Part shown: positions 53,516-63,457 of the stretch, piece after piece
Position numbering within the stretch: the first letter of the stretch is position 1
Layout of the letters: every line of letters begins with the position of its first letter
Assembly: GCA_033816765.1 (NCBI GenBank)
Contig: CM066293.1
Span: 3,658,001 to 3,722,000 of the forward strand
Length of the DNA: 64,000 bases
Direction of reading: 5' to 3'
Source: Nothopassalora personata
Taxonomy: Eukaryota > Ascomycota > Dothideomycetes > Mycosphaerellales > Mycosphaerellaceae
Notes under the pieces: generated by a model
Database searches by the model: none
The model's input: only the letters and a program-made list of their open reading frames with translations
What the model was told of the DNA's origin: nothing
Made by a program: the position numbers and the translations under genes

Positions 53516-53899
53516 ATCGAGGAGTAGACGTCGAAGGCACAAGATCCGAATGGAGAGAACCACTTTATGTGGCCCTTGCCTCTGTAAAATGGAGGCTGTC
53601 GTGTGTAAAGCTCTCTCCCCAAGTCTACACGGCCGGCGATGGTTGATTATCCGAGACAAATACTGTCTTGATGATCACGATGCTGCTCTCGGCTTATGTC
53701 TTATCAGACGTGTCGGTAAGAAAGCAGAATGGCCGGCTGGGGCTCTAGGGCTATCGTTGTCGCTATCGAGGAGGAGGAGGAGGACCTCGGAAGAGTTGCC
53801 GCCGCCACACCGCGGTGCACTGCCGAGTCTCCCATCACCACGAAACCGCGCTCCTATAAGCAAGGATTTATTGGGTGTTATCGATATCTTTGATACTAT

Positions 53900-55140
53900 T
53901 TGATACTAATAGATATAATCCTCTATTGATGTGCACTAACGCAGGCCTAGGTATGTGTTTCAAGACTGCACTTTCAGCGATGATCTACCAGACTTGTTCC
54001 TAGTTCTGAATTCTTCGAAGAAATCAAGCTTGATGTAAAGCTCCAACACCGCATTACTGTACCCGTGGCGCCGATCCTAACTTATCACTTTACTGCGCGG
54101 TGCTCCTTGTCGAATCTCAGTACTGACTGTATTAGAGAGATGAAGCGACACTGCTTACTTCATTAACCTGCAAGGCCCTTCTATCTCGCTCGGCCGGCGA
54201 CACCCGTAATTGGTGAAGGAGAGGGATGAAGAAGAAGCATCGAGAAGTTCTTGACCGAGCTGCCACGGTAGATGATTGCGGCGCCATTTTACAGGTCGGC
54301 GATGCCTTCAAACAGTAGCTATGGATCGACGATAATGGCGATAGACAGGAAGGGCCCGGCTGTGTGTCATTTCTTGTCAAGCAAGCGCGAGCAGAGCTTC
54401 ATATGAGGCGACAAAAACTTGACGCAGACCACAGTACGCTGCGGCGGTCTTGTCTGTAGTATAGAGAAGAGCATTCTTGCTGCGCTCTTGCCGCAAATCC
54501 CACAGGGATATGACATCGAATATGCAACTGCTTTTCGTAGCAGAGCCTTTGGCTCGGTTCTGATTGTGGAACAGCTTGTGTAAGCCCCTAAAAACACACG
54601 AGAGACGGACTTAGCTACGTACAAGAAGGGTGTTGAGATTGGATAATCCGCAAAGCGCTTTGGACGACATCGGCGAGGTCGCATTGGAATTCTGGCAACC
54701 TGGCAACAAGAAGCCTTCCTTAGTACCCTACTAGCAAGTTGCTTTGTCGTTACTAAGATCTAGCTGTCCAGGGCAAACTTCGAGCCGCCGCACGAGACCG
54801 CATCCAAGGTCGTATCTAGGATCTCAACAGCAAGCTTTCGGAACAGGAGCGGCTGATTCAGGAGGTAGGAATTGGTGCCACCCTAATAACGGCTTGTATA
54901 CAGTCATTTGACGCAGGGAGAAGAGGACAGGAAAAGCGTCACCTGCGCTCTCTTTCCAAGATTGCACAAGCAAGTCTGCGGTCTCAAAGACTTTATGCAA
55001 CACCTCTAAATCGTAGAAGTGGCTTGGGGGGCTGAGCAAGTAGGAAATCAGTACGCCGTACGTTCCCTATGTTCGAGGAGGCGTAGGTAATTCGTTGGTA
55101 ACCAGCTCCGCCAAATCGAGACTATAATTCAAAGTAGAAC
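53900..55140. other. Stretch with no supportable gene
   Basis: Short frames only; a GAG/GGA microsatellite lies just before it at about 53768-53784. Nothing recognisable. Confidence 0.4.
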
Positions 55141-55179
55141 GTGGTAGCAACGATCGTCTTGTCAGGTAGGGTCCGCTGG

Positions 55180-55340
55180 ACAGACAGGCTATTTTCGGCT
55201 TACGAACTAGAGGATAGACGACTATGCCCGACTTGTAACGTGGAGCATAGACGACTATTCTTTGGTTTTAGGGTAATACTTTGGAGCTGGAAAGTAGGGA
55301 ACAGACGGCTTTCCGGCCGACAAAGTGGAGGAAAGAGCAT
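55180..55340. repeat. 33-bp minisatellite family, inverted orientation, about 4 diverged units
   Basis: Units such as GAACTAGAGGATAGACGACT and GTGGAGCATAGACGACTATT are reverse complements of the TCGTCTATCCTCCAGTTC-type unit at 57165-57290 and 45170-45260. Confidence 0.75.
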
Positions 55341-55677
55341 GCAGAAACAACCATCGCATACAGGGACAAGTCAGGAACTGGATTTTGAAGACCTCCAGCG
55401 CAATAATCTGTCCAAGGGGCCGGCTCTTGGTCGCTCGTCTACTAGAAGCCTCGGTCGTGTACATATTGGTTTGCACCTATATATCAGAAGGCTGGAACGC
55501 GACAGACATCGTTTCCGTGGCCGCGGAGGAGCTCATTTTGTAGAAGCTTTCCACTTTGCTTTGCGCAGAAACCAAGTCACACCGTTCTTCGTCTTCAATA
55601 ATTGACGATTCTCAAGAGGGAGTCTGCACAGCAGACAGGCCTGTTCTGCGTGTGGTACTGCTAAGCCAGGCGAGCGA

Positions 55678-56044
55678 AATGGAGCTCTTGGGCAAACGGC
55701 GCGGATGTGCCGAGGAAGGAAGCTTCTCGAAGGCAGCAAAAGAACACCCACTTCCCTCCCTGCCCACCCGCTCGAATACACCGTTGCTGCAACAGCGCGG
55801 CTCACACTTCGTGGTCTGCCCCGAGTATATGGACAACTCAACAGCAATGCTCGCATCACGTCGACACCAACAAGACCAAGTCACTGAACACTCAGCCCCA
55901 GGCACAAGCCTCAACTCTTCGAGATATCCGACGTACTACATCGTCAGCAGATACAGGGCGAAGACGAAGTGCAACATCCGACTCATGATTCAGCCACATC
56001 GACCATGGCGGATTATGCAGCAAGACGGCAGCGGCGTGGGCTGA
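55678..56044 (+). CDS. Hypothetical frame (about 121 aa), weak
   Basis: ATG 55679 (MELLGKRRGCAEEGSFSKAA) within a longer open frame. The text is mixed and basic, ending MIQPHRPWRIMQQDGSGVG at TGA 56044. A minus-strand frame overlaps most of it. There is no domain, signal peptide or splice support. Confidence 0.2.
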
Positions 56045-56227
56045 GGCTCGATTTCCTTGTCCGGCGGTAGTGATGGCGATGTCATGTGATGGAGTGGATG
56101 TGTTCAATGGTGGTAGGAGGTAAGAGAGACGTTGATGACGATGAAGGAGAGATAGAGCATATCATAATATGCCGGAATCCAGAATTTCTTCACCGTCTTG
56201 ATCCCGTTAATCTCACGACTCGCCAAC

Positions 56228-56962
56228 ATGTCTAATCCATACTCATCAGACGCCTTTTCACGGCTCAACAGTATCCTCCAACGCCTCGGCCACGCTCCTG
56301 CCCAATTCCACCTCAGCTCCACCACTATTTACCACGCCGCTGTCCACCTCGATCCGCGCACACAAGCTCTCCTCGCCGACACCTCCGTCTACCTGAAATC
56401 GAAACTGCGTCAAGGCAGGAAGGCCGCCTCGAAGCACGTCGCCAAACACTCGCTCGCTAAGGATTTGGCTGATTCTCTGGAATTGGTTGTTGCGGCGGCG
56501 GCGGGTGGTGGTCAGCAGCACGAGAAGAAGAAGACGGCGTTACCACCACCACCACTGCCGAGAGCGGCAGCACACACTCCTGTCCGGGCTGCGCCGGCGA
56601 AGAAGACGAAGAAGACGAAGAAGAAGGCAAAGGCGCAGAATGCCAAAAGAACGGATCACCATGAGAGCAACATCCAGACCAATGACGGCGGAGGCACTGG
56701 TCAAGCGCAAGAGCAGCACCACCTTGCACCACCCTCCGTCCCTGCCATGATGATGGTACCGCCAGTGACCTCTTTGAAGCGGAAGGGAGCGGAAGCCCCA
56801 CACACACAAGGCGGCAACAGCGCTGGTGCCGGTGCCGTCTACACTCGCAGCGTAGGAAATCTTGTGGCAGATGGACAAGGACGAGGAGGAAGCGCCGACC
56901 CGGACGATGTCGCTGCTGCGAGAGCTGCCAAGAGGATGCGACTGGCCTCTGGACTGGTGTAG
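56228..56962 (+). CDS. Lysine-rich, probably nuclear protein (244 aa)
   Basis: ATG 56228 (MSNPYSSDAFSRLNSILQRL), preceded by CCAAC, a good fungal start context. Residues about 1-85 are an ordered helical domain (IYHAAVHLDPRTQALLADTS, VYLKSKLRQGRKAASKHVAK, HSLAKDLADSLELVVAAAAG). Residues 95-145 are Pro/Ala then strongly basic (AAPAKKTKKTKKKAKAQNAK), a nuclear-localisation or DNA-binding tail. The rest is Gly/Ala-rich with a second basic patch at the end (DVAAARAAKRMRLASGLV). No histone fold or HMG box is seen. GAA-rich text in the middle generates large antisense and alternate frames, which are shadows. Function unknown; chromatin association is inference. Confidence 0.7.
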   Translation: MSNPYSSDAFSRLNSILQRLGHAPAQFHLSSTTIYHAAVHLDPRTQALLADTSVYLKSKLRQGRKAASKHVAKHSLAKDLADSLELVVAAAAGGGQQHEKKKTALPPPPLPRAAAHTPVRAAPAKKTKKTKKKAKAQNAKRTDHHESNIQTNDGGGTGQAQEQHHLAPPSVPAMMMVPPVTSLKRKGAEAPHTQGGNSAGAGAVYTRSVGNLVADGQGRGGSADPDDVAAARAAKRMRLASGLV

Positions 56963-57164
56963 GCTTGAGTGGGAGTGTGAGGGTGGGATAGGATGTGGTG
57001 TGGAAAGCGTGCAGCCGGACATATGACATCAACCTTGAGGCAGGAGAGCAGCATCGCAAGGTGGAAGGACGACACTCGCAAGCATGGTCTGGGACTCGGA
57101 GAAGCAACAGGCGCGCTCGAGAAAGGCACAATACTATTAGACTGTGGGAATGGTGTTAACAGGT

Positions 57165-57290
57165 TGGGAATGGCTGTCCATCCTCCAGTTCGCAAGCCGG
57201 GAACAGTCGTCCATCCTCCAGTTCGGTCGTCTATCCTACACTTCGCAAGCCTCGGATAGCCGTCTTTCCTCCACATTGTAAGCACGGCAT
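57165..57290. repeat. 33-bp minisatellite, four units
   Basis: Unit CGGGAACAGTCGTCCATCC followed by TCCAGTTCGCAAGC. Copies at about 57167, 57199, 57225 (truncated) and 57256 show 2-6 changes each. The best-preserved member of the family also found at 45170 and 55180. Confidence 0.85.
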
Positions 57291-57299
57291 ACCAAGCCG

Positions 57300-58855
57300 A
57301 TCACAAATTGTATGTTCCTACGAGACAACGGCACGGGATCACGAGATTATGATGATTGGTGCACCGGACAGGGCGTCAGGACAGAGCAAAGATATGGTAG
57401 TACAACATGGCACAATGTCAATTGGTCGATGAAAACCCCTTCGCTCCCGTCGTCGATGAGAACAGCCTTGCTACATTAGGCAAGGATGAGGAGACACTTC
57501 ATCCTAGAGGTTTGTCAATCGGAAAGGCTTCCCTTCCTCCACAGTAGCGCTTCTCGTTGACTCTACTTTGTTCGTTAGGCTTCGACAAAATTAAGGCAAG
57601 GTACAAGATCTTATCGCCGCCTTGACTGGACACGACCCTCGTGGAGCTCAATGCACTCCTTAAGACCAGACCATACCACACCATGCCATATTAGACCGTG
57701 AGAGATGTGATAAGTATGTCATGTCTCAATCGTCGATAATCAAACAACGCAACGCCCCTCCCAAGCTCAGTCCGCTGAAAGTTTATCTTTCATGCCTTGT
57801 GTACTACGGATATTGCGAGAGCTTCTGTTCGCGCCACTCCTATCCTAGTTGTCGAGAGTGGTCACGCAGATTAGGCAGACAGAACGTGGACTGAGGTTCG
57901 CTTACTTGGTTCAGGTTGCCATGCATTTCGAATGCGACCACTTTGGGGGCAGGGGGTAATATGTGCACGATCTGCCGGGACCATGGAAAGGGGAGGCCTG
58001 ACTCTCCGAACTAGATTTGGAGTTGGACACCGGCGTCTAAGCTGTAGCGACTTGTTAGCTGGATGGATTGATAAATGGCTCATCGGCTTCACGATCGTGG
58101 ACGGGAATGAGGCGTGCAAGTAAGTAAGTCAGTATCGGGAGCGGCAAGGAATAACTTACCGACTTTGGGATGTATTCGATAAGAACGTCGAAGACAACGA
58201 CTACGCAACAAATGCGTCTGCCGTTCTGCCTCTCGAGTCAGCTACGTGCGATCTATGCCAAGGCATCGGTGGATCTTATGAACTCGAATGTCACTGATTT
58301 CGACATTGACTCTTTATCAAAAGATACTCATTCCCGGTCGATAGAACTATTCACCACAGCTCTGAGCCGCGGATTAGCCAGTCGAATCTGGAAATCCTTC
58401 CAACACAGCGCGAAACAGGCCATCGCCCACCAACAAAGCTTCCGGTGTGGTTGGGGGTCATTCATTCGCAACCACCAGTTGGCGTACGGCCATTTTTGAT
58501 CCATTTCCCCACCCCTTGGGCTTATAACGATACAACTAGGAATTCGCACAAAGAGCCTTAGCCAGCGGTAGTGCCTGCTCTGGGGGGACTTTGTGCGTTA
58601 AGCTTCTCTAGACGACATTCTCGCACATGGAGGAGACCGAACACTTCTAACATGCTCTGCTTTACCGAGTCATGACGAATACGATGCCATGAGATCCTGC
58701 TAAGTAAGTTGGATGCTCTTGGAACCTCATGCCGTGTTTGGCGATCACACCAGTACAATTGTTAGTATATACTATAATTGCATCAACCGTAACAAGATCA
58801 AAGATATAACCATTAACTCGGTGAAGCTTGCTAACTGAACAATCAAAGCGTCGTA
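57300..58855. other. Stretch with no firm gene
   Basis: A plus frame at 58170-58499 and fragments in other frames near it (ATCDLCQGIGGSYELEC) are faintly protein-like, but nothing can be assembled. Confidence 0.35.
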
Positions 58856-58856
58856 A

Positions 58857-59035
58857 AGTAGGAAGATCAATAAGCTGCTTATCTCTACGGCGAAGGGGAA
58901 GAAGATCGATCAACACAAATGTTCGACATGCCAGCAAGAAATCCCCTATAGATCGGCACTGCGGAAATTACCTGTAGCCAGCCCTTTTGAAAGTCTCTGG
59001 ACCGATCCCGCAACATCCGATGCCAAGTTTGAGAG
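58857..59035 (+). pseudogene. Ty1/copia GAG-pre-integrase remnant
   Basis: One plus frame reads RKINKLLISTAKGKKIDQHK then CSTCQQEIPYRSALRKLPVA and SPFESLWTD. The CxxC followed by a basic stretch and L-W/H-TD is the pattern of the zinc-binding pre-integrase segment just before the integrase core of Ty1/copia polyproteins. Stops lie upstream and the integrase DDE residues are not readable, so it is a fragment. The assignment is pattern-based; only the CxxC and L-TD are really diagnostic. Confidence 0.45.
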
Positions 59036-59220
59036 TATCAGCCAAACGATTCGCGTTGCAGACACAAGCAGGAGCGCAACCTCTTTTTCCCTTTCCTGGG
59101 TTTCGACAATGAAAAGAAGAGAGACCCATTTGCACACAGTAGAGAACAGCGCAGCCGCGTCGCAGACATTGTCGTCATGATACACTTACATGTAGAGACA
59201 CTCCAAGCAGGCAGCAACAT

Positions 59221-59480
59221 CTAACCACACTTCTTGTTCTTACGGCGGCAGGCACCGCAAGCAGCAGACCACACAGTACCGGCAGTAGCAGCACCCATTC
59301 GCGGGTACTGGCGACACTCTTTCTCATACGGCGTCTTGCCGCGGCACGAACGACAGACTTGCGGTCTTGGCTTACTAATACCAGGCGATGGGTTATATTG
59401 CCGGCAAGCGTCCACTTCATCAGCCGGTCAGAAGACTGGCCACCTTCACCGGCAGCCACGCGCGCGAAAGGTCGTCCCAT
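59221..59480 (-). CDS. Cys-rich C-terminal segment with paired CxxC motifs
   Basis: A minus-strand frame ending TAG at 59221 reads DACRQYNPSPGISKPRPQ, then VCRSCRGKTPYEKECRQYP and SAACGACRRKNKKC near the end: eight cysteines in a C-x2-C / C / C-x2-C pattern with a basic tail, typical of a small zinc-binding module. Upstream, an ATG at 59480 (MGRPFARVAAGEGGQ) follows a strong acceptor (GCTAACG then TTATACAG), so this is probably a 3' exon of a spliced transcript. It lies directly downstream of the H3-tail-like frame on the same strand and could be its last exon. I could not find a junction that keeps every segment in frame. Confidence 0.4.
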
Positions 59481-59527
59481 TCCTGTATAAACGTTAGCTA
59501 CAATCAAAGAGTGCGTATTTTCGCAAG

Positions 59528-60061
59528 TCAAGAGCTCGAGTCGAGCTGAGCTGAGCTCAATTCCACATAACTCAAGGACAGAGGACTGAAGAAATACACA
59601 ATCAGGCCGTCCTCATGTGGCGCGAAGGCCAGAGCGGACTGCTCTCGAGCAGCGTCTTCTGGCTGTTGTTGCTGTTGCTGCTGTTGCCGGGCAGGCGCGG
59701 CAGTCGATAGTATGGACTTACGGGCTTCCTTAAAGGCGAGCTGCTTACGTAGAGCCTTGCCACCGGTGGTCTTGCGAGCGGCCTTGGGGGTGTGCTTGCT
59801 ACAGATAGGTCAACTTACCGCAACCAGCGATCAGGATTTGAACAGTGTTTACTGGGCGGCGCGATCGTGGTAGAGAGACTGGCGTCTATAATGGTATCAG
59901 CTTGCTGCTGTGCCGGAGCGGCAGAGCTGTGCCGGAGGGGCAGACTGGAGCAACACGCTTGAGCCTGGAGAAGAGGACTCAAGCTAAGAGACATACGCTA
60001 TGAGGGAGTAAAGGGATGCTGGTGAGGCGCCAGGCGCACCGAGCACAAAGAGACGACCCAT
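59528..60061 (-). CDS. Histone H3 N-terminal-tail-like protein without histone fold
   Basis: Model: exon 1 60061-59997 (MGRLFVLGAPGASPASLYSL), intron 59996-59799 (GTATGT to CTGTAG, 198 nt, TTGAC near the acceptor), exon 2 59798-59528, stop TGA; about 111 aa, phases agree. Exon 2 begins KHTPKAARK then TTGGKALRKQLAFKEARKS, which aligns with H3 residues 4-28. Equivalents of K4, K9, K14, K18, K23 and K27 and both ARK(S/T) cores are kept, with a three-residue insertion before A7. After STAAPAR come seven glutamines and a tail of ~45 residues (EDAAREQSALAFAPHEDGLI) unrelated to the H3 core. The frame lacks its own ATG, so it needs an upstream exon. A TATATAA box at 60232-60226 precedes the start by about 165 nt. 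A decayed H3 copy is the alternative. Confidence 0.55.
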
Positions 60062-60188
60062 TTCGTTTGTGTCGGTACTGTGGTCCTTGTGTTTGCAGTA
60101 ATTTTGTGGTTGGTTGTGAAAGGGTGTGCGTGTGATGTATAAGTATCGAAGGAAGGAAAAGAGTGCTCCGAGAAGTCTCACTTGAAGC

Positions 60189-60276
60189 GAATGGGGTCAT
60201 AGGTCGGTGCCCGTGCACAAGCTGGTTATATAGCGGCCTTTCTTCCTCCGTGGACCTCACACAGTCAAGACACATG
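60189..60276. repeat. Direct repeat copy 1 (~88 bp)
   Basis: About 80% identical, in the same orientation, to 60943-61035; shares CCCGTGCACAAGC, ATATAGCGGCCTTTCTTCC and TCAAGACACATG. The two copies bracket the copia gag fragment. Confidence 0.85.
60226..60232 (-). promoter_or_regulatory. TATA box for the H3-tail-like gene
   Basis: TATATAA on the minus strand inside a GC-balanced context (CGCTATATAACC). It implies transcription starting near 60200 and a leader of about 135 nt ahead of the ATG at 60061. A diverged copy (GCTATATCACC) lies in the duplicate at 60943-61035. Confidence 0.45.
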
Positions 60277-60439
60277 CACCACACAGTGAGTGGGAATACG
60301 TCTTCACGCAATTCTACACGACCTCCCTCATAACCTCACTGTCGCTACAAACACCCAACAGCTGAAAAGCAGGGGGTGAGCGACACATGCACAAACATCA
60401 CCAGATCGAACACGCGACGCGACTCGAGACCCAGCAAAC

Positions 60440-60688
60440 ATGGCCATCGCCAACACGAGCTACACCATGAACAAGTTGAAGGCGGATGACAACAACTATG
60501 AGACCTGGAGCGTCGACATTGAGGCAGTCTTGCGACGCAACAAGCTACTGCGATACACACAGGTCAAGAAAGAAGAGGACCCGAGTCTAAAGGACACCTA
60601 CGACGAGAAAGTAGCTAATGCTGCCATTCACATCACCCTTACCACAGCGGACGACATCGCGATTACCAAGGCCTTCACCAGTTCGTAA
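60440..60688 (+). pseudogene. Ty1/copia Gag N-terminal fragment (82 codons)
   Basis: ATG 60440 then MNKLKADDNNYETWSVDIEA and VLRRNKLLRYTQVKKEEDPS. The 'L-x-x-x-NY-x-x-W-x-x-x-(I/M)-x-x-x-L' pattern is the standard start of copia Gag (capsid) proteins, and the following helix (YDEKVANAAIHITLTTADDI) fits the next segment of that domain. A stop at 60686-60688 and non-coding sequence after it remove the rest, including zinc knuckle, protease, integrase and RT. It lies 379 bp from, and divergent to, the H3-tail-like gene, between two copies of an ~90-bp repeat. Confidence 0.65.
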
Positions 60689-60942
60689 GGCTACGACAAT
60701 GACGACTGGCAACTCTGAATGCACCCACACCCACACCCACACCTATATCTGAAGACCGACAACGCCTGAGAAGCAGGGTTGATAAATGAACTGCAATCAA
60801 CGCCACCTGCAAAAAGCAGGGGTTGCGGCAGCCGAACTGAATGAATGAATACTGCATTGGGCTACAACGTGGATAGATCGAATAAGGATACATACTCACC
60901 TACGTGCGACAGCGTGTGTCAGGCACGAGGTGTGTATTGCAG

Positions 60943-61035
60943 TGAATGGGTCGGGTCATAGGTCCCTGCCCGTGCACAAGCCGGTGATATAGCGGCCTTT
61001 CTTCCTTAGTAGACCTTGTGTAATCAAGACACATG
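60943..61035. repeat. Direct repeat copy 2 (~93 bp)
   Basis: Counterpart of 60189-60276. Downstream and upstream flanks of the two copies are unrelated, so the repeat is about 90 bp long. Confidence 0.85.
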
Positions 61036-61039
61036 TGTT

Positions 61040-62020
61040 GTCGCCAGTTCGCCAAACCGCGTATTTGATCAAATAGGCCCTATTGTGTCACACAACGCTT
61101 CTGTATATGATATATCGCGTGAGTAGGTGTATTTCATCCAAACGTGTCGCATGCGTGTCGTGTTACTATCACTATTGCTATCGTTCTGGACCCCTTACCC
61201 TCACTGCCCTCAAGCTCGGTGGTGACGCGCATACACCGAGAGTCGTTGCAACACAACTAGTCGCTTAATCAACACGATGTGCGGCTTAAAATGCTCCGAT
61301 TGATTATGCGAAGACAGAATAATTATGTTTGAGGTGTTGCGGTCGCTGTATTGTGGAGATGCAGCGAGGTGAAGGTGTAGTGTCGCATTGCGACAGAGGG
61401 CTTAGCGGGCTTCGGGCTTCGGCCGAAGCTTCCGAGATTTCCGAGCTGTGACGTGCTGGTAAGCTGCAATACAATGTGTTTCGAACGGACGACACTACAC
61501 TACAACGACACTTTCCTGATGTATGGTAGCATCGAATAATGGTTATCCGAGAGTGCTATAGCCATGGTGTAGTGTATAGGTAGTGCCATAAAGAGATTTC
61601 GAGCTGAAGCCGACATTGCGATTTGAGACCTCTAGAGATTCGCCGTGCGCGCCTACACCTCGTACCGGTGTTATGTATAGCGCTATATGTGATCAAAGAC
61701 GCGCTATTTAATAACGATAAGCAATATATCTTATGTTAAGCGATAGGTGAAAGGATCAGATGTAATAGGCGCTATTTGGTCAAATACGGACTTTGATGAA
61801 CAGGCGAATACACATGCAACATCCGTCAAGTGTCTCGCGGTTTTCCAATGCCTGTCCTCCATTGTCCTGAATCATACTGCTGTCGCTGCGTGACGTCTTG
61901 ATTGTATGCTATTGTAACCTATTGTCCAGCTATTGTCCTTGAATATGCGGTTCCCAGTCCTATAGGTTGTTGGAGGATGCGATCCTGAGGCACGCCACCC
62001 TATGAACACGTCGTCTCTTA
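61040..62020. other. Gene-less stretch with short palindromes
   Basis: Contains the perfect 14-bp palindrome TATTTGATCAAATA at 61062-61075, a one-mismatch relative TATTTGGTCAAATA at 61783-61796, and GCTTCGGCCGAAGC near 61424. No coding frame is supportable. Confidence 0.6.
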
Positions 62021-62026
62021 GCAAGT

Positions 62027-62347
62027 TTGGTGAGCAGGTTGATGCGATACTGTATTGACAGCATCAAAGTGTGCCGAGCGGCGTCTTCGCGGAGGCGAGG
62101 GATGTCGGTCAGTGAATGCCAAGAATCCGTCAAGCCGTCCATAGATGTACGAAGAAGAATATTTATACCTCGTCATTGGTATAGAGCACTGACTCGCAAG
62201 GGTGCAGTAGCAGGCCCTATGAACAAAAAAGTGCTCTTTGTACAGAAAGGGGCACAGCTCGTTCCTAAAAGTGAGCTAAAGCCGACTGAAAAACTCATGA
62301 CCCGAATCAATAAGCAGACCCCAAAGGCAGGAACGACACAGCCTTAA
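62027..62347 (+). CDS. Basic hypothetical frame (106 aa), weak
   Basis: The frame (MVSRLMRYCIDSIKVCRAAS) ends in a lysine-rich part (MNKKVLFVQKGAQLVPKSEL, KPTEKLMTRINKQTPKAG) and stops at 62347. No known domain; an overlapping minus frame exists at the 5' end. Confidence 0.25.
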   Translation: MVSRLMRYCIDSIKVCRAASSRRRGMSVSECQESVKPSIDVRRRIFIPRHWYRALTRKGAVAGPMNKKVLFVQKGAQLVPKSELKPTEKLMTRINKQTPKAGTTQP

Positions 62348-62698
62348 TAATTTGCTAGGTCGTCCAATTGGTTTCATGTCATTTTGTTGTGTCTATCTCA
62401 CTATCTGGATGCAAGAAGCTGAAGGTACACCTGCTGGTTCCCGTGACAACCTCCCCCCGGCCCAAGAAAGATGACTGCCCCAGTGGAAAGAAACAAGCTA
62501 TAAGAAGCAGTAAGTACGTAGTCCATCGACGTGTTTCAACCCAGTGCCGTCCCCGCACCGTTCCAAACACGTCTTGCCATTCAGACCACCAGCAAGACCG
62601 CCTGTCCACGCGACCTTCGAGTCCACGCAACCGTCTATCGTAATCTTCCGTCCCTTGAGAGGTCTGCTCAGATCCTAGGTCGGTTGCCATCGACCTGG

Positions 62699-63113
62699 TT
62701 ACCAACCCTGCTTTTCTTGTGCTACGGCTTCCATAATGGCCTCGACTTCGTCTTCTGAGCTACAGACTTCCTCTGATGTCCACGCGCGAGAGTCAAGGTT
62801 CTCGATGGCCGTCTCACGAGTGACCGGGAACGACATAGTTTCGACGTCCTCTGCCGCTGGCAGGGTCGAGTCCTGAGCTTGTGCTGCGCCAGAGCTACTG
62901 CCGGCTTGGTCCTGTTGGTTGATGGCGTTGTCCGTCTCGATCAGGGCCCATTGACACATTCCGAGTGTCCTCCGACAGGTCGCTTTCCATGCACTGGTCG
63001 TCGAGCTCGACGATACTGCCCTTCAGCACCGTAGATACAGCGTTAATCTCGTGCCAGTTGGCGACGTATGAGGGGATGATCCACGAAAGCTCCCTCTCGT
63101 CGGCGACCTTCAT
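62699..63113 (-). pseudogene. Acidic protein frame with one frameshift
   Basis: From ATG 63113: MKVADERELSWIIPSYVANW, ISTVLKG-type text and SIVELDDQCMESDLSEDTR. A 1-base change of frame near 62955 continues as ALIETDNAINQQDQAGSSSG, TAIENLDSRAWTSEEVCSSE and DEVEAIMEAVAQEKQGW to a stop at 62699. Both halves are acidic and compositionally alike, suggesting one original gene. The second half also has its own ATG at 62959. Function unknown. Confidence 0.3.
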
Positions 63114-63457
63114 AAGGCGTACGTTACCCGGTGATATCCTGCGTACTTGCGCGTGTGCCTTGCGCTTCTATCAATAGTTCTGCCGACAAGATGTAAAGAT
63201 ATCGACAAGAAGCTCAAAGGTCTGATCCTGAGATCTCGTGCTATGTGCTCTCAACGACTGGAAGAGAGAGCATACATATATCAGTGCACTTACTTGTAAA
63301 GGCATTTGACTTGTCAGATCAGTCTCGAAATATAGAATACGCCATATGCTATTAGCTACTTTGACATAATGAAAGATCTAAGCACTTCCTCGTAGCGCCG
63401 AGCGTTGTGGACCTAAAAGGAAGTGCATCAAGCGGGTCAGCATTACTGCATATCCTT

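Noticed and set aside
59799..59818. A 20-nt GTAAGT...TAG 'intron' that would join WLR to the H3-like exon in phase
   Set aside because: Far below the minimum size of fungal spliceosomal introns; the 198-nt intron is preferred.
59892..59900. TGGTATCAG on the plus strand, like the initiator-tRNA primer-binding site of copia elements
   Set aside because: It lies inside the presumed intron of the H3-like gene with no LTR end just before it; nine bases can match by chance.
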